Positions 9,035 through 18,920 of a stretch of 24,207 nt of DNA are shown here, in pieces; positions within the stretch are counted from its first letter, which is position 1, and each line of letters begins with the position of its first letter. The stretch is from positions 41,849,393-41,873,599 of the forward strand of contig JBOZIK010000001.1 of the NCBI GenBank assembly GCA_051453625.1, written 5' to 3'. The DNA comes from Welwitschia mirabilis. Its lineage: Eukaryota; Gnetophyta; Gnetopsida; Welwitschiales. The notes under the pieces are model-generated. The model searched no databases. It saw only the letters and a program-made list of their open reading frames with translations, and was not told the origin of the DNA. The position numbers and the translations under genes were made by a program.

Positions 9035-9425
9035 AAGGCTGACATATTGTACATGTGGGGTTGACTTGAAAGCCCCTCTTAAGTAACTAATCTCTTGTAA
9101 GGACTCTATCATGTTCCTTCAACTAGTAAAAATCTTAATTTTATTTTGTACTTAATCCTTCTAAAACTTCTAACTAATATGATCTTTCCCATATTTTTTA
9201 ATGATGATCTGCTTGGCCGAATATTCATTACAAATGATCAAATATATCAAGTTTCTTCTAGATTTATAAATATGTTTTCTTAGGTAAGATACCCCCTCTC
9301 TAATGTTCTAATTAGAATACTTGTAATTTATCAAATCACTCCACTACTGCCATCCATTAAAAAGCCTCTCGAGGATTCAATGTGCTCCTATGAGAAGACA
9401 GTCTCTTAGGCTCTAGATACCCTAG
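9035..9425 (-). repeat. LINE ORF2 tail, second (left) copy
   Basis: Aligns with 10070-10460 at an almost constant offset of 1035 bases over 391 bp, about three quarters identical by eye. In the first 60 well-aligned bases (9061-9120) I count 14 differences and all are transitions. The left copy tends to carry A where the right has G, as expected if it is older or was methylated longer. It runs into gap 2, so its upstream RT is not visible. Confidence 0.8.
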
Positions 9426-10067
9426 NNNNNNNNNNNNNNNNNNNNNNNNNNNNNNNNNNNNNNNNNNNNNNNNNNNNNNNNNNNNNNNNNNNNNNNNNNN
9501 NNNNNNNNNNNNNNNNNNNNNNNNNNNNNNNNNNNNNNNNNNNNNNNNNNNNNNNNNNNNNNNNNNNNNNNNNNNNNNNNNNNNNNNNNNNNNNNNNNNN
9601 NNNNNNNNNNNNNNNNNNNNNNNNNNNNNNNNNNNNNNNNNNNNNNNNNNNNNNNNNNNNNNNNNNNNNNNNNNNNNNNNNNNNNNNNNNNNNNNNNNNN
9701 NNNNNNNNNNNNNNNNNNNNNNNNNNNNNNNNNNNNNNNNNNNNNNNNNNNNNNNNNNNNNNNNNNNNNNNNNNNNNNNNNNNNNNNNNNNNNNNNNNNN
9801 NNNNNNNNNNNNNNNNNNNNNNNNNNNNNNNNNNNNNNNNNNNNNNNNNNNNNNNNNNNNNNNNNNNNNNNNNNNNNNNNNNNNNNNNNNNNNNNNNNNN
9901 NNNNNNNNNNNNNNNNNNNNNNNNNNNNNNNNNNNNNNNNNNNNNNNNNNNNNNNNNNNNNNNNNNNNNNNNNNNNNNNNNNNNNNNNNNNNNNNNNNNN
10001 NNNNNNNNNNNNNNNNNNNNNNNNNNNNNNNNNNNNNNNNNNNNNNNNNNNNNNNNNNNNNNNNNNN
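9426..10067. other. Assembly gap 2 (642 N)
   Basis: All bases are N. The gap sits exactly between the two copies of the LINE ORF2 tail, so it hides either a tandem junction or the 3' end of a nested LINE. Confidence 0.98.
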
Positions 10068-10069
10068 AC

Positions 10070-10460
10070 AAGACTGGCAGATCGGACATGCGGAGTCAAC
10101 TTGAAAGCCCCTCTTGAGCAGTTAGTCTCTTGTGAGGATTTTGTTGTATTCCTTCAGCCAGCAAAATATCTTAATTTTTTCCAGTATTTAATCCTTTCAA
10201 AACTTCTTACTAGCGTCACCTTTCCATATTTTTTGATGAGGGTCTGCATCGCCGTGTCTTCATTGTAGATGTTCAAATCTATCAAGTTTTTTCTGGCTTT
10301 GCTGAGATGTTTTCTTAGGTAAGATTCCCCTTCTCCAATGTTCCAATTAGGATACTTGGAGTTTATTAGATCACTCTACAGCTACCTCCCCTCGGAAAGC
10401 CTTTTGAGGACTTGATGTACTCTTGTGGGAAGACAATCTTTTGGCCTTTGGATACCCGAA
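10070..10460 (-). repeat. LINE ORF2 tail, right copy
   Basis: The better-preserved partner of 9035-9425. It encodes the end of the reverse transcriptase region on the minus strand and is collinear with the ORF2 pseudogene to its right. Confidence 0.8.
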
Positions 10461-12600
10461 ACTCTGGATTCCTTTAGATGAGCTATAATCTCCCATTTGC
10501 AAAGATGGATGTGGTTTTGGTCTTTATCTTCCAATCAAATAAACTCCTTTAGAAATTTGTTGATTTTTTGGATAATGTTCTTAAGGGGCGCGATAACGAA
10601 AGCGATGTATCTGAAAGAAGAAATTAGGCATGAGTTTGCTATAATGATCTTTGCTTTGGAAGAAAGGAAGTTATTCCACCAGGAATTGCATCATCTCTGG
10701 ATAGATTCTAGAATGTAGTTCCAAGTGAAGGTCTTGTGCTAATTCCATAGGGGGGATTCCGAGGTAGATGTCCTAAAGGTATCCCATTTTGGTGTTTAAT
10801 ATTCCTGTGATTTCTCTCCCTCTGATGATACTTCTATCGATGGTATGAATTTTAGATTTATTCTAATTGATCCGAAGGCTTGTGGCTTCTGCAAAACGAT
10901 TCATGGAGTTCTTAATGACTCTTGCTTGTTGACATGATTCTTTGATCAGATAATTGTATCATCTACATAATGGTTATTAATGAAAGTTTGACCTTCTATC
11001 TTGATGCTAGTTACTTCATTGCTTTTGAGAAATCCCTGTAAGACATGACAAATAGAAAAAGATATGAGAATAAAGGGTCCTCTTGTCTTAATCCTTGACC
11101 TACCAAAAAAGACTTGGATCTATGGCTGTTAACTTCTACTTTAAATTCTGCTGAAGCTTGCATGTCTAACCATAGATTGATGATGTCTTGGTTAAATCCA
11201 ATTTTCATAAGAATACAATCTAAAGCTTGCGAACTAACAAAATGCTATATTTAATTTAACAATAAAAAGGGGAAATTTATGCTTTTTAATAAAATGAATG
11301 ATTTTGTGGGTCATAAGAATTTGGTCCTAAATGTACTTAGAAGCGGAGGAGGAGGGGCAATATGGTCCACCATTATTTTCGCAAAGATCCTATAAAGAAA
11401 GTTGCAAATACCTAACAGTCTAAAGTCATCCGATTTGTTAGCATCCCATTTTTGGGGATGAGTATGTCCCTAGTTTTGTTCATTTCCCTAGGGATGTGTT
11501 TGTTATGTAGAATATCCTACATGATATTATGAAGGTTATTCTCTAATATAGAGAAGTAAGACTTAAAAAAGTTTGACTAGCCAACCGTCTGATCTTGGAG
11601 CTCTATTATTCTTCATTGACCTCACCGCTGACTGAATTTCTTCTCTGCTTAGGGGTTTAGTAAGATGGGCATTTTCTTCATTGGAGATTCTTTTATCTTC
11701 TAAAATAAGACTAGGGGCGATATCATCCCACTCCCACATTCTCTTAAGGTGAGTCTTCATTTCCTTATTTATTTCCTCTTCGTTTTCAACTAGCTGGTCT
11801 TTAATGATTAGCCTCCTGATCCTGTTATCTACTCTGTGTTGATTGGCTTGCTAGAAGAAAAACTTGATGTGTTTGTGCCCCTCCTTTAGCCACTTAATCC
11901 TTGATCTTTCCCTCTAGTAATTTTCCTTATCTGCATTTATCTCCTGGAGTTCCATGAGACATTGATATTCCTTGTTACGGAGGCTGTCTTGGTCTCTTCC
12001 CTCTTTTTGCTTAGTTTGAATTCTCTGTATCTCTTCCTCTAGGTCCCTTTTTAATTCAAATCTTTCTTTATCCTTCCCCCTCCAATCCTTTAAATGAGCT
12101 TAAAAGTGTTTAAGCCCCTATATTGAAAGGTGAGCAGATAAGTGCTGTTATATTAACTCCATAATTTTTCAATTAGCATTCTGGTTTCTCTCCTTGTTAT
12201 TCGGTAGCATTCCATTCGAAAAGGGGTCCTAAGGGGCATTAACGCCCCTATTCTATATTTGATTGGATGGTGATCCGAGGCTATTCTGTTCATTCCACAA
12301 GCTTCGGTTGGAAGCTTTGCTATATCTTTTCCAACGAGAATTCTGTTGATCCTGGACATAATTTGATTGCTTTCTGTCCTTTTATTCAACCAAGTGTATT
12401 TACACCTTGTAAGTGGGATATCTGAAAGGGCGTTCTGTACCATGAAGTCTTTAAGGATTACAACCCCTCTGCTGTTCTAATTTTCGCCCCCTGTTTTCTC
12501 CCAATGGTGTAGACATTAATTAAAGTCCTCTACTATTAGCCACTTAGACTTGTCTATCAGTATCTGCTGTAAATTCTTTAATGTGGAGGCTTATCTAGGT
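10070..12600 (-). pseudogene. LINE ORF2: endonuclease and reverse transcriptase, broken
   Basis: The enzyme would nick target DNA and copy the element RNA into it. Read right to left: endonuclease C-terminal part (12600-12153) with WLIVEDFN, where the family motif is usually GDFN, then TRCKYTWLNKRTESNQIMSR and the catalytic SDHHP. Reverse transcriptase (about 11760-10500): LTKPLSREEIQSAVRSMKNN and a degraded finger motif (APRSDGW); GLRQEDPLFSYLFLFVMS near 11120-11060; the catalytic box as YVDD near 10965, kept. A thumb-like part follows (IIIANSCLISSFRYIAFVIA near 10650-10580, then FIWLEDKDQNHIHLCKWE). Several stops, mostly TAG, TGA or TAA reachable from Q, R or W codons by one transition, and several frame shifts inactivate it. 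The N-terminal endonuclease half lies in gap 3. Family assignment is secure. Confidence 0.85.
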
Positions 12601-12683
12601 TGTTTTGAGGGCTAGAAATGTTTGGTATAGTCCATCTTTCTTCCTTTAGAAAGATGGTTAGGTGGTTCTTACTGCTGTTGACT

Positions 12684-13450
12684 NNNNNNNNNNNNNNNNN
12701 NNNNNNNNNNNNNNNNNNNNNNNNNNNNNNNNNNNNNNNNNNNNNNNNNNNNNNNNNNNNNNNNNNNNNNNNNNNNNNNNNNNNNNNNNNNNNNNNNNNN
12801 NNNNNNNNNNNNNNNNNNNNNNNNNNNNNNNNNNNNNNNNNNNNNNNNNNNNNNNNNNNNNNNNNNNNNNNNNNNNNNNNNNNNNNNNNNNNNNNNNNNN
12901 NNNNNNNNNNNNNNNNNNNNNNNNNNNNNNNNNNNNNNNNNNNNNNNNNNNNNNNNNNNNNNNNNNNNNNNNNNNNNNNNNNNNNNNNNNNNNNNNNNNN
13001 NNNNNNNNNNNNNNNNNNNNNNNNNNNNNNNNNNNNNNNNNNNNNNNNNNNNNNNNNNNNNNNNNNNNNNNNNNNNNNNNNNNNNNNNNNNNNNNNNNNN
13101 NNNNNNNNNNNNNNNNNNNNNNNNNNNNNNNNNNNNNNNNNNNNNNNNNNNNNNNNNNNNNNNNNNNNNNNNNNNNNNNNNNNNNNNNNNNNNNNNNNNN
13201 NNNNNNNNNNNNNNNNNNNNNNNNNNNNNNNNNNNNNNNNNNNNNNNNNNNNNNNNNNNNNNNNNNNNNNNNNNNNNNNNNNNNNNNNNNNNNNNNNNNN
13301 NNNNNNNNNNNNNNNNNNNNNNNNNNNNNNNNNNNNNNNNNNNNNNNNNNNNNNNNNNNNNNNNNNNNNNNNNNNNNNNNNNNNNNNNNNNNNNNNNNNN
13401 NNNNNNNNNNNNNNNNNNNNNNNNNNNNNNNNNNNNNNNNNNNNNNNNNN
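12684..13450. other. Assembly gap 3 (767 N)
   Basis: All bases are N. By position it hides the end of LINE ORF1, the inter-ORF region and the N-terminal half of the endonuclease. Frames drawn across it are artefacts. Confidence 0.98.
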
Positions 13451-14361
13451 TAAAGTGTCTTCGATGGTAGCTTGGGAGTTGTTGGCCACATTTTCTGTAG
13501 TTCCCTTTCTCGAAGGATTTTATTGTTGGGTCTTCCTCTCATCTGAACTTTAAGTCATTTAACTCATCTATGTTTATTGGATTTTGTGGTTGTGAGTGTC
13601 TTTGGACTCTTCTTTATAAGGGCATGGAAGGAGTTGTATTCCCTCTCTTGTTCCTTCTTCTCCTTGTTTTCCTTAGGGAAGACGGTATTATTCTTTACCG
13701 TTTTCTCCTTCTTCTGTTTTTACCGATAATTGCTTTGATTATGCCCAGTCTTTCCATTGAAAGAACATGTTTCTTTTTATTTTTCTTCAATGTTAATAAG
13801 TCCTTTTCTGCATTATTCCCTTACGTGGTCCACTCTCCCATAATGGGAACATCTTTTTTCCGTAGTCATGTTTCTTGACTTCACACACATCTTACATGGA
13901 ATCGGGACGTTCTCGTAGGTAATTTCAAGGTCATATGTGCCCCATTTAGATATCAACTTAACATATTGTGTCTCCTTTGTATCTTTTAAGCTCATCCAGA
14001 TGCGAAATCTTACAAGGACCAACCTCGTTTACTTAATGGTTATTTGATCTAGCTTTATTAGTTTACCGAATTGAGATGCGATTTTCTTCAAGAGATCTTC
14101 GTCCCAAAGCTCTAAGAGGAACTTATGTATGCAAATCCGTATTGGCAGTTTTCTTAACAGGTTCGGGTCCACTTGTGCCCTCGAGGTCCATTTGGCTAGA
14201 GCTACCCCCCTCACTCCAAAAAGCCAAGGTCCTTTCGCAATGACTTTATTCCGATCTTATTCATTATCTAACTGAAAAAGCACTAATCCTTTCTGCATGG
14301 CTATGGCTTCAGCTTTATTAACCCGTGTCTATTTTGTTGCTACCCATTCCCTGATAAAATA
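13451..14361 (-). pseudogene. LINE ORF1: DUF4283-like domain and zinc knuckles, 5'-truncated
   Basis: ORF1 proteins bind the element RNA. From the truncation point at 14361 the minus frame reads REWVATK, a stop, then KAEAIAMQKGLVLFQLDNE, a stop, then GPWLFGVRGVALAKWTSR and LPIRICIHKFLLELWDEDLL, the typical DUF4283 core of plant LINEs. After another stop near 14027 comes WGTYDLEITYENVPIPCKMC, then two knuckle-like segments (CKMC...H...C with changed residues, and GKTGHNQSN with its Cys lost near 13750), then a Lys/Glu/Gln-rich tail to about 13560 and the gap edge. Only a handful of stops in about 260 codons. The N-terminus, normally about 100 residues more, is missing because of 5' truncation at insertion. 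Confidence 0.8.
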
Positions 14362-14362
14362 A

Positions 14363-14377
14363 CCTTGTATTATAATT
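14363..14377. repeat. Target-site duplication, right copy
   Basis: CCTTGTATTATAATT; partner of 7326-7340 (13 of 15 equal). It immediately follows the last readable ORF1 codons of the truncated LINE. Confidence 0.75.
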
Positions 14378-14784
14378 ACTGGTTAAGTTATGTGAAAATT
14401 ATTACGACGATACCTAAAATACAATATTATTTATGTGCTACAGGCTGCTACCGATATGATAAACATTGTATTTCATACTATGTCTCTGCCACCGGTTGTT
14501 CTTATTATTGGCTTTTTGTAGCCGTGGATTACCGCGAACTTAAAATTAACGATCAGACAATTTTAATGCCAGCAGTGGCTTGATGGACACGTTTCCTCGG
14601 AAAAGAAAACACAACAAACCCCTCTGACTATAATAAGAAATAGCATGTATGAAAATGCGACGTCTGACCACCCGACGGCCAGAAATTAGATTCTCTGGAC
14701 AAAGGCCATCTCTTCCACCTCGGCTGCGTTCTTGATCCCGGATTTCCGGTTGAAGAACAATTTAGACGTTTGCTGTAGCACTCA
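14378..14784 (+). promoter_or_regulatory. Upstream region and 5' UTR of the UBL-WLM gene
   Basis: This 407-bp stretch between the LINE and the ATG is all the proximal promoter that remains uninterrupted. Base composition shifts from AT-rich to more balanced after about 14590, as is common over a plant 5' UTR. An open + frame at 14365-14583 has no recognisable domain (Tyr/Cys-rich) and is not called. An in-frame TAG sits at 14776-14778, two codons before the ATG. Confidence 0.5.
14629..14636 (+). promoter_or_regulatory. Possible TATA box
   Basis: TATAATAA, about 150 bp before the start codon. It is the only TATA-like word between 14590 and the ATG. Position is reasonable for a short 5' UTR; otherwise unsupported. 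Confidence 0.3.
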
Positions 14785-15033
14785 ATGGAGGAAGACGCCA
14801 CGAATGGACAGATTGAGATTTCAGTTGTTTGGAGAGGGAAGACAATCGTTCTCAAGGAAAACGAAGGAACGAAAATTGCAGAACTAGGCGTGAAATTGAA
14901 AGAATTAACTGGAGTTTCACAGGACACCTTGCGCCTCCTTGTTCCTCAAACCAAAAATGCAGCTCCCACGTCATTAACTCCGTTCTCCGATGCGCATGCT
15001 GCGCTCACGCTAGCGGAGGCAGGGATATCAGAG
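14785..15033 (+). CDS. UBL-WLM metalloprotease-like gene, exon 1 (ubiquitin-like domain)
   Basis: First 83 codons of a plant protein with an N-terminal ubiquitin-like fold and, in relatives, a WLM (Wss1-like metalloprotease) domain and often a PUB domain. Wss1/SPRTN-type proteases act in the nucleus on DNA-protein crosslinks and SUMO- or ubiquitin-linked proteins. That role for this subtype is inference. Residues 9-75 show the beta-grasp pattern: IEISVVWRGKTIVL, a strand-turn-strand, then helix KIAELGVKLKELTG and strand DTLRLLVP. The last residues LAEAGISE lead into exon 2. Start choice: an in-frame TAG lies two codons upstream, and the family begins just before the first beta strand. The donor is GAG|GTTCGT at 15034, phase 0; an alternative GT at about 15056 would be out of phase with exon 2. 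No stop or frame shift is seen, unlike every neighbour. Confidence 0.85.
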
Positions 15034-15957
15034 GTTCGTTACGCGCTATCATGGGAAGGTTATATGTTAATTTTCAATAACACAAATTTCCATGCTTGAT
15101 GACCCTGTTTGATATCTGGTAACCCTCCTTTCCGAAATAATTCGGATTCTGTAAGATTTTGAAACTGCGAATCTGATGTGGCACGCTACTTTACAGTTAT
15201 GCTAACAGGAAGTTACACTTGGTCAATCTACTCGTCGTTTGTCTTACTGACTACCATCTCTCTTGGGACAACCATAGCTAACGTTTTTACAAGGTTACCT
15301 GACACGTTTCTTTTTTCAATTTGCTTAATAAGGATTTGCTGAACAGTCATGACTGCTTAGCAGAGTTTATGTAACCATACCATAAAGTTTTTGCCCCCTT
15401 TCCTGTTCGAAACTTTGGAAATAGCCATGGATTCTATTGGAGTTGGCCCTTCCATACATCATACATACAAATTGTATCCTCCTGTAACACTCCATCAAAT
15501 AGTAATAGTAATGGTTGGTATACCTTAGTGACGTTGGGTAATCTGTAAGAAGGTTAAAATTAAAGTACACAATAAAAAGAAGGAGAAATTATAAAAGGTA
15601 AATTTTAGTGATAACTTGTAATTGGTAAACAGTGCAGTTGGTTTGATTAATGTTGTTTGCTTTTGTTGGAACCTTATGGTCTTTGGATTGGTTTGTTGCT
15701 TTACCCATTTATTCAACTTGCATAAGCTGCAATCTTTAATAAGGCACATATCACATGTGAGCCTTAGACATCTGGTGGCTATTTCCAGGGTCAGCAAGGC
15801 CACCATAGGTTTTGGTCTGGGCAAGCAAACTAATGACATTAGCAAATATGGTATGGTTTCTTGCAAACCTTGTAAAAAAGGAAATATCTCTCAGCTGGGA
15901 AAACACTGATTCACATATGAATATAACTTTTAATAATGAACAATCATGATGACTTCC
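15034..15957. other. Intron 1, first part: no recognised feature
   Basis: Overlapping open frames at 15525-15866 (-) and 15622-15909 (+) have no domain and no preferred strand; I regard them as chance. Confidence 0.45.
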
Positions 15958-16120
15958 TTTTTTTTTGAAAGAGGTTGATGAAAATTATTGTTTATTCAGT
16001 GGAAGTCCATGGATGTCCCCATTAGTCGGAAAGTGGCCTACCACGTGTGCAACTCTTATGATCAGAGGATTTGAACTCAAGGCATTGAAGCTTTCACTTG
16101 ATGCATCTTAATAGACATAA
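15958..16120 (-). mobile_element. Possible 3' fragment of a minus-strand retroposon
   Basis: A run of about nine T at 15958-15966 is followed by sequence containing CATGGATGTCCCC and GGATTTGAACTCAAGG, phrases resembling plant LINE or SINE 3' ends. No clear target-site duplication was found, and the right end is arbitrary. Confidence 0.35.
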
Positions 16121-16552
16121 TTCAAATACTATGCTATGCCTAGGGCTTATATGACCATAATTGCATAATCAATTGCAAAGTGCAATAATGAAGAGTCACA
16201 GCCACCAATTAATTAGAAGGTAGAATTACAATGATAAGAACAATTATGTTATAATACTGCATAGCCAATTATGACAAGTTGACTAACTGACCGCAAAATT
16301 TGTCAGCACGGAGTTATGACATAGAGTCCATAGAGTGCTGCCTCAGGTTATGTCATTTAGGGACTTTTTGTCTTAGGAATCATGACAAATTGAACCATAG
16401 AAGTACATGGTTGATTTCTGTCTGGATTTGAGTTTGAAATTTCTTTTATTATAGATTATCCACAAAATGCATTATGCATCACATTATGTTAGCCTCTTCG
16501 TCATAACCTATATTGTCCACCAATTGATTTGGCCCATGGAATCGTAATTCCA
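16121..16552. other. Intron 1: no recognised feature
   Basis: The phrase ATGACAARTTG occurs at about 16271 and 16382; otherwise nothing is recognised. Confidence 0.4.
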
Positions 16553-16834
16553 TGTTGGAGTTTGTGGGTTATTTGTTCAAACTTTGATGGGGAATTGGAT
16601 CTGTAGAGGGTCCAAGATATCACTTGCAACAGGTAACAATATTTGCCTTGCTCCTGCATCTTGTGTTTTCATTTGCTTTAAAGTAATTGAGCTATAGCCT
16701 GCTCTTTGCGTGGATACTTCCTGTTGCATTAGAGTTTTACAAGTAAATATCTGTGCGCTCTATTTATTGCTAATTTTTTATTTTTTATATTTTACTGGTT
16801 CATTTATTCTGCATCCTTTTTGGTTGTTTTCACA
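16553..16834 (+). repeat. Candidate copia-like LTR (+)
   Basis: Starts TGTTGGAG and ends TTTTCACA, the usual TG...CA borders, 282 bp apart. Five bases after the end a Met-tRNA-like primer site begins (16840-16851, TGGCATCAAGGC, close to TGGTATCAGAGC). Part of it (16645-16797) recurs at 21358-21508. No 3' partner with matching ends was found, and the left border is the weakest point. Confidence 0.45.
16645..16797 (+). repeat. Dispersed duplicate, left copy
   Basis: The core GCCTTGCTCCTGCATCTTGT is identical to 21358-21377; similarity continues with small indels for about 150 bp through a T-rich end. Both copies have the same orientation, 4.7 kb apart in the same intron. Confidence 0.7.
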
Positions 16835-16839
16835 AGAAT

Positions 16840-16851
16840 TGGCATCAAGGC
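16840..16851 (+). other. Possible primer binding site (Met-tRNA type)
   Basis: TGGCATCAAGGC; three differences from the common plant copia primer site, placed five bases after a CACA LTR end and followed by ATGAGCTTGGG, a sequence often seen after such sites. Confidence 0.45.
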
Positions 16852-16859
16852 ATGAGCTT

Positions 16860-18339
16860 GGGTTTGTCTGAGGTATTTTTAGTTGCTTTTTCATGACCTA
16901 GTAAGAAGAAGGGTAGCGGCTTTAGAAGCTGTGTAGCCTTTGATAGATGACTTTTGTTTTCTTGTGTTGAAGGAACTTAGGCTCTGTGGAAGATAATTGA
17001 AAAGTTTCTTTTGAAAGATCTTCTATCTCATAAGAAATGTGCTGCTCTGAAGAAGGTCCTAAGCTGTAGAGTTTGTGGAATAATGGTTGGAAATTATAGG
17101 GTGGGAGGCACTATTCTATACTGGGTCTTATATATAGGATGAAGATTTATACAATATCGTGATTCTACAAACAATTTTAGATGTTTCTTTGATATCTGTA
17201 TGGTAGTCCAAATGCCCCCAACAAGGTTGATAAAACACTTGAGATGGAGAAGTTGGAGTACATTTATTGCTGTAGCATGTCACATTGTTGCAACAGTATC
17301 ATACTTCAGTTATACTGATCTGTGGCTCCTTGACTTTAGTGCTTTTTCCCTCTTTCCACATTTGCATGGATCAAGTTTTGCAAATCCACAGATTTTACGT
17401 TTGGTGTTGTATATCATAGTGATGACTCACAATGCAATACCCAAGATATTGACAACTTAGAGATACTGTAAAAAGGTAGGCCTAAATGTTCTAGACTTTC
17501 TTTAAAGTAGCATGTTTGTGAAAACGTAGTCATAAACGTTTCAGGCATTCTTTAAGGTAGCATGTCTGAGATGCTAAAAAGTTGCCTCCATAAGATGTTC
17601 ACTACTAACATTCCTTGAGTAGTCCTTGATGTTCCAGTTTCTGGTTTTACTGCTGCTGAAACCAGAAGGCCTTCAAAGCTGTTCTCTCCCAAGGCCATGT
17701 AGAGATAGTATCAATGGACAATGGTGGGCATCTATTCTTAAAGACCTAGAAATGATATTGTGGGAAATTGCTCCAAAAGGAGTTTTTAAAATGGAAGATC
17801 GGTTCATAAACATTCCTGTTAAATGTTCTGGGGGATTTGGAAGCAAAAAACTGGATGTCATGGAAATAGGATGACGGGAACATGGAGGCTTAATGTAGGT
17901 GACGATAGAAGTGATAGAAGTTATTTGGCTTTTTATTTTCATCATGCTTATGCTGCTATAAAATACATGTCTCTTTTTGCTATTGTTGCATTTGATAATA
18001 CATATTGCACACTACTATTTCAATTTGACATAGTTTTAATCACCATTACAACATAAGAATCTGATACCACCTTCAAGATCATTGGTTTCACTGTATCGTG
18101 TATCAAGTTCTTCTATGCTTCACCTTTTTGGCAGGAGATAATCAGATAGTCAATTCCTGTTTTATTGTGGTTTGAATCACTGGGTTGGACATGAACAACA
18201 ACCATATTGACTTACTACTGTAAGATGTACATGTCCTGCATGTTGTAGGAGAGGAAATTTCTGTTCTTTGTTAGTGCCTTATTTGGTAGATTCCAAAACT
18301 TTCAGATGCTCTTAGAACACTTATTCGTGTGGTCTCAAT
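16860..18339. other. Intron 1: no recognised gene
   Basis: Open frames at 17200-17460, 17626-17874, 17673-17945 and 17823-18056 were read and show no domain. If the LTR at 16553-16834 is real, this would be the element's decayed internal region. Confidence 0.4.
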
Positions 18340-18591
18340 ATGGCTGAAGGAATGATTGTTTCTAGTTGATTATTTGTTTGTGCTGTCTGGCTTGACAACT
18401 TCCTGTGTTTGAGTAACAAATGTGAATCAGCCAAGAGAGTAACTAATAAACACCTAAAATGAGACCTATGTGGTATACTAAAAGTGGAAATCAAGTGGGA
18501 ATATGATGACCAGGAGGTGTTTAAAAAGGATTGGAAGCACATGAAAGTGGAGACAGATGATTTTGGAAAAGTTGACAGAATCATTGCTAGT
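18340..18591 (+). pseudogene. Unidentified coding-like frame cut by a gypsy LTR
   Basis: An 84-codon + frame from the ATG at 18340 with two TGA codons (18367 and 18460). The last 43 codons are uninterrupted and have a protein-like mix of charged and hydrophobic residues: KVEIKWEYDDQEVFKKDW, then KVETDDFGKVDRIIAS. The frame meets the LTR at 18592 exactly at a codon boundary, so its natural continuation was displaced. I do not recognise the family. It may be internal sequence of the possible + strand element starting at 16.55 kb, or a captured gene fragment. The longer antisense frame here crosses the LTR border and is less credible. Confidence 0.35.
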
Positions 18592-18912
18592 TGTGATAAG
18601 TCTATTGCCTGGTGACATACCGAGCGAACATCTTGCTGTAACATCATCACCGGAGTGACAATGTAGCGACCATAGTTATAAGCCGAATTTGTTGCCATTT
18701 ATTCATTGCCCAACGACGGTATCCATGGATGGAGTTTGTAGGTGCAGACTGAAACCATCACCTTGGATCATCACCTAGCAGTGGTATTTAGCGTTGCCTT
18801 CCATTATTAGAGCCCAAAATTGTTGCTACTTATCCATCGCCTGGTGACACAAGTAGCAATGGAGATAGCTTCAGCATAAGCAACTTTCCAACCTCTTAAC
18901 CAATTCGAAAGC

Positions 18913-18920
18913 TATAAATA
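18913..18920 (+). promoter_or_regulatory. LTR TATA box
   Basis: TATAAATA, about 320 bp into the LTR, followed by an AAGGGG word. Well placed to be the U3 promoter of the element. Confidence 0.55.

Larger units (their letters stand above)
7341..14362 (-). mobile_element. Plant L1-type LINE, 5'-truncated, minus strand, possibly composite
   Basis: The reader should take coordinates right to left. The 5' truncation is at 14362, followed by ORF1 (13560-14361), gap 3, ORF2 endonuclease and reverse transcriptase (12600 to 10070), gap 2, a second copy of the ORF2 tail (9425-9035), a degenerate region with a J-domain-like end (8765-7570), and a 3' T run at 7341-7346 that is the complement of a short poly(A). 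A 15-bp target-site duplication flanks the whole. The order ORF1, endonuclease, RT and the DUF4283-type ORF1 are standard for plant L1 LINEs of 6-7 kb. The repeated ORF2 tail, with the left copy apparently more decayed, means either an internal duplication or one LINE nested in an older one. Gap 2 hides the junction. The element is dead. Confidence 0.75.

Noticed and set aside
13570-13878. 102-codon + strand frame rich in F and L
   Set aside because: It is the antisense of the Lys/Glu-rich tail of LINE ORF1, whose minus-strand reading shows zinc knuckles and DUF4283 upstream.
14628-14927. 99-codon minus-strand frame over exon 1
   Set aside because: Antisense shadow of the ubiquitin-like exon, which has family similarity, an upstream in-frame stop and a good splice donor.
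14829-15080. 83-codon + frame overlapping exon 1 in another register
   Set aside because: Its frame destroys the ubiquitin-like pattern seen in the 14785 frame; it is a shadow.
15525-15909. Overlapping frames on both strands (113 and 95 codons)
   Set aside because: No recognisable domain on either strand, no splice or start context, and both lie in intron 1 of a well-supported gene.
15941-16120. Target-site duplication for the T-run retroposon fragment at 15958
   Set aside because: The left flank GATGACTTCC has only a weak, partial match near 16100, not better than chance.
18321-18698. 125-codon minus-strand open frame
   Set aside because: Ser/Leu/His-rich with no domain, and it crosses the sharp LTR border at 18592, so it cannot be an old gene; the + strand reading of its left part looks more protein-like.
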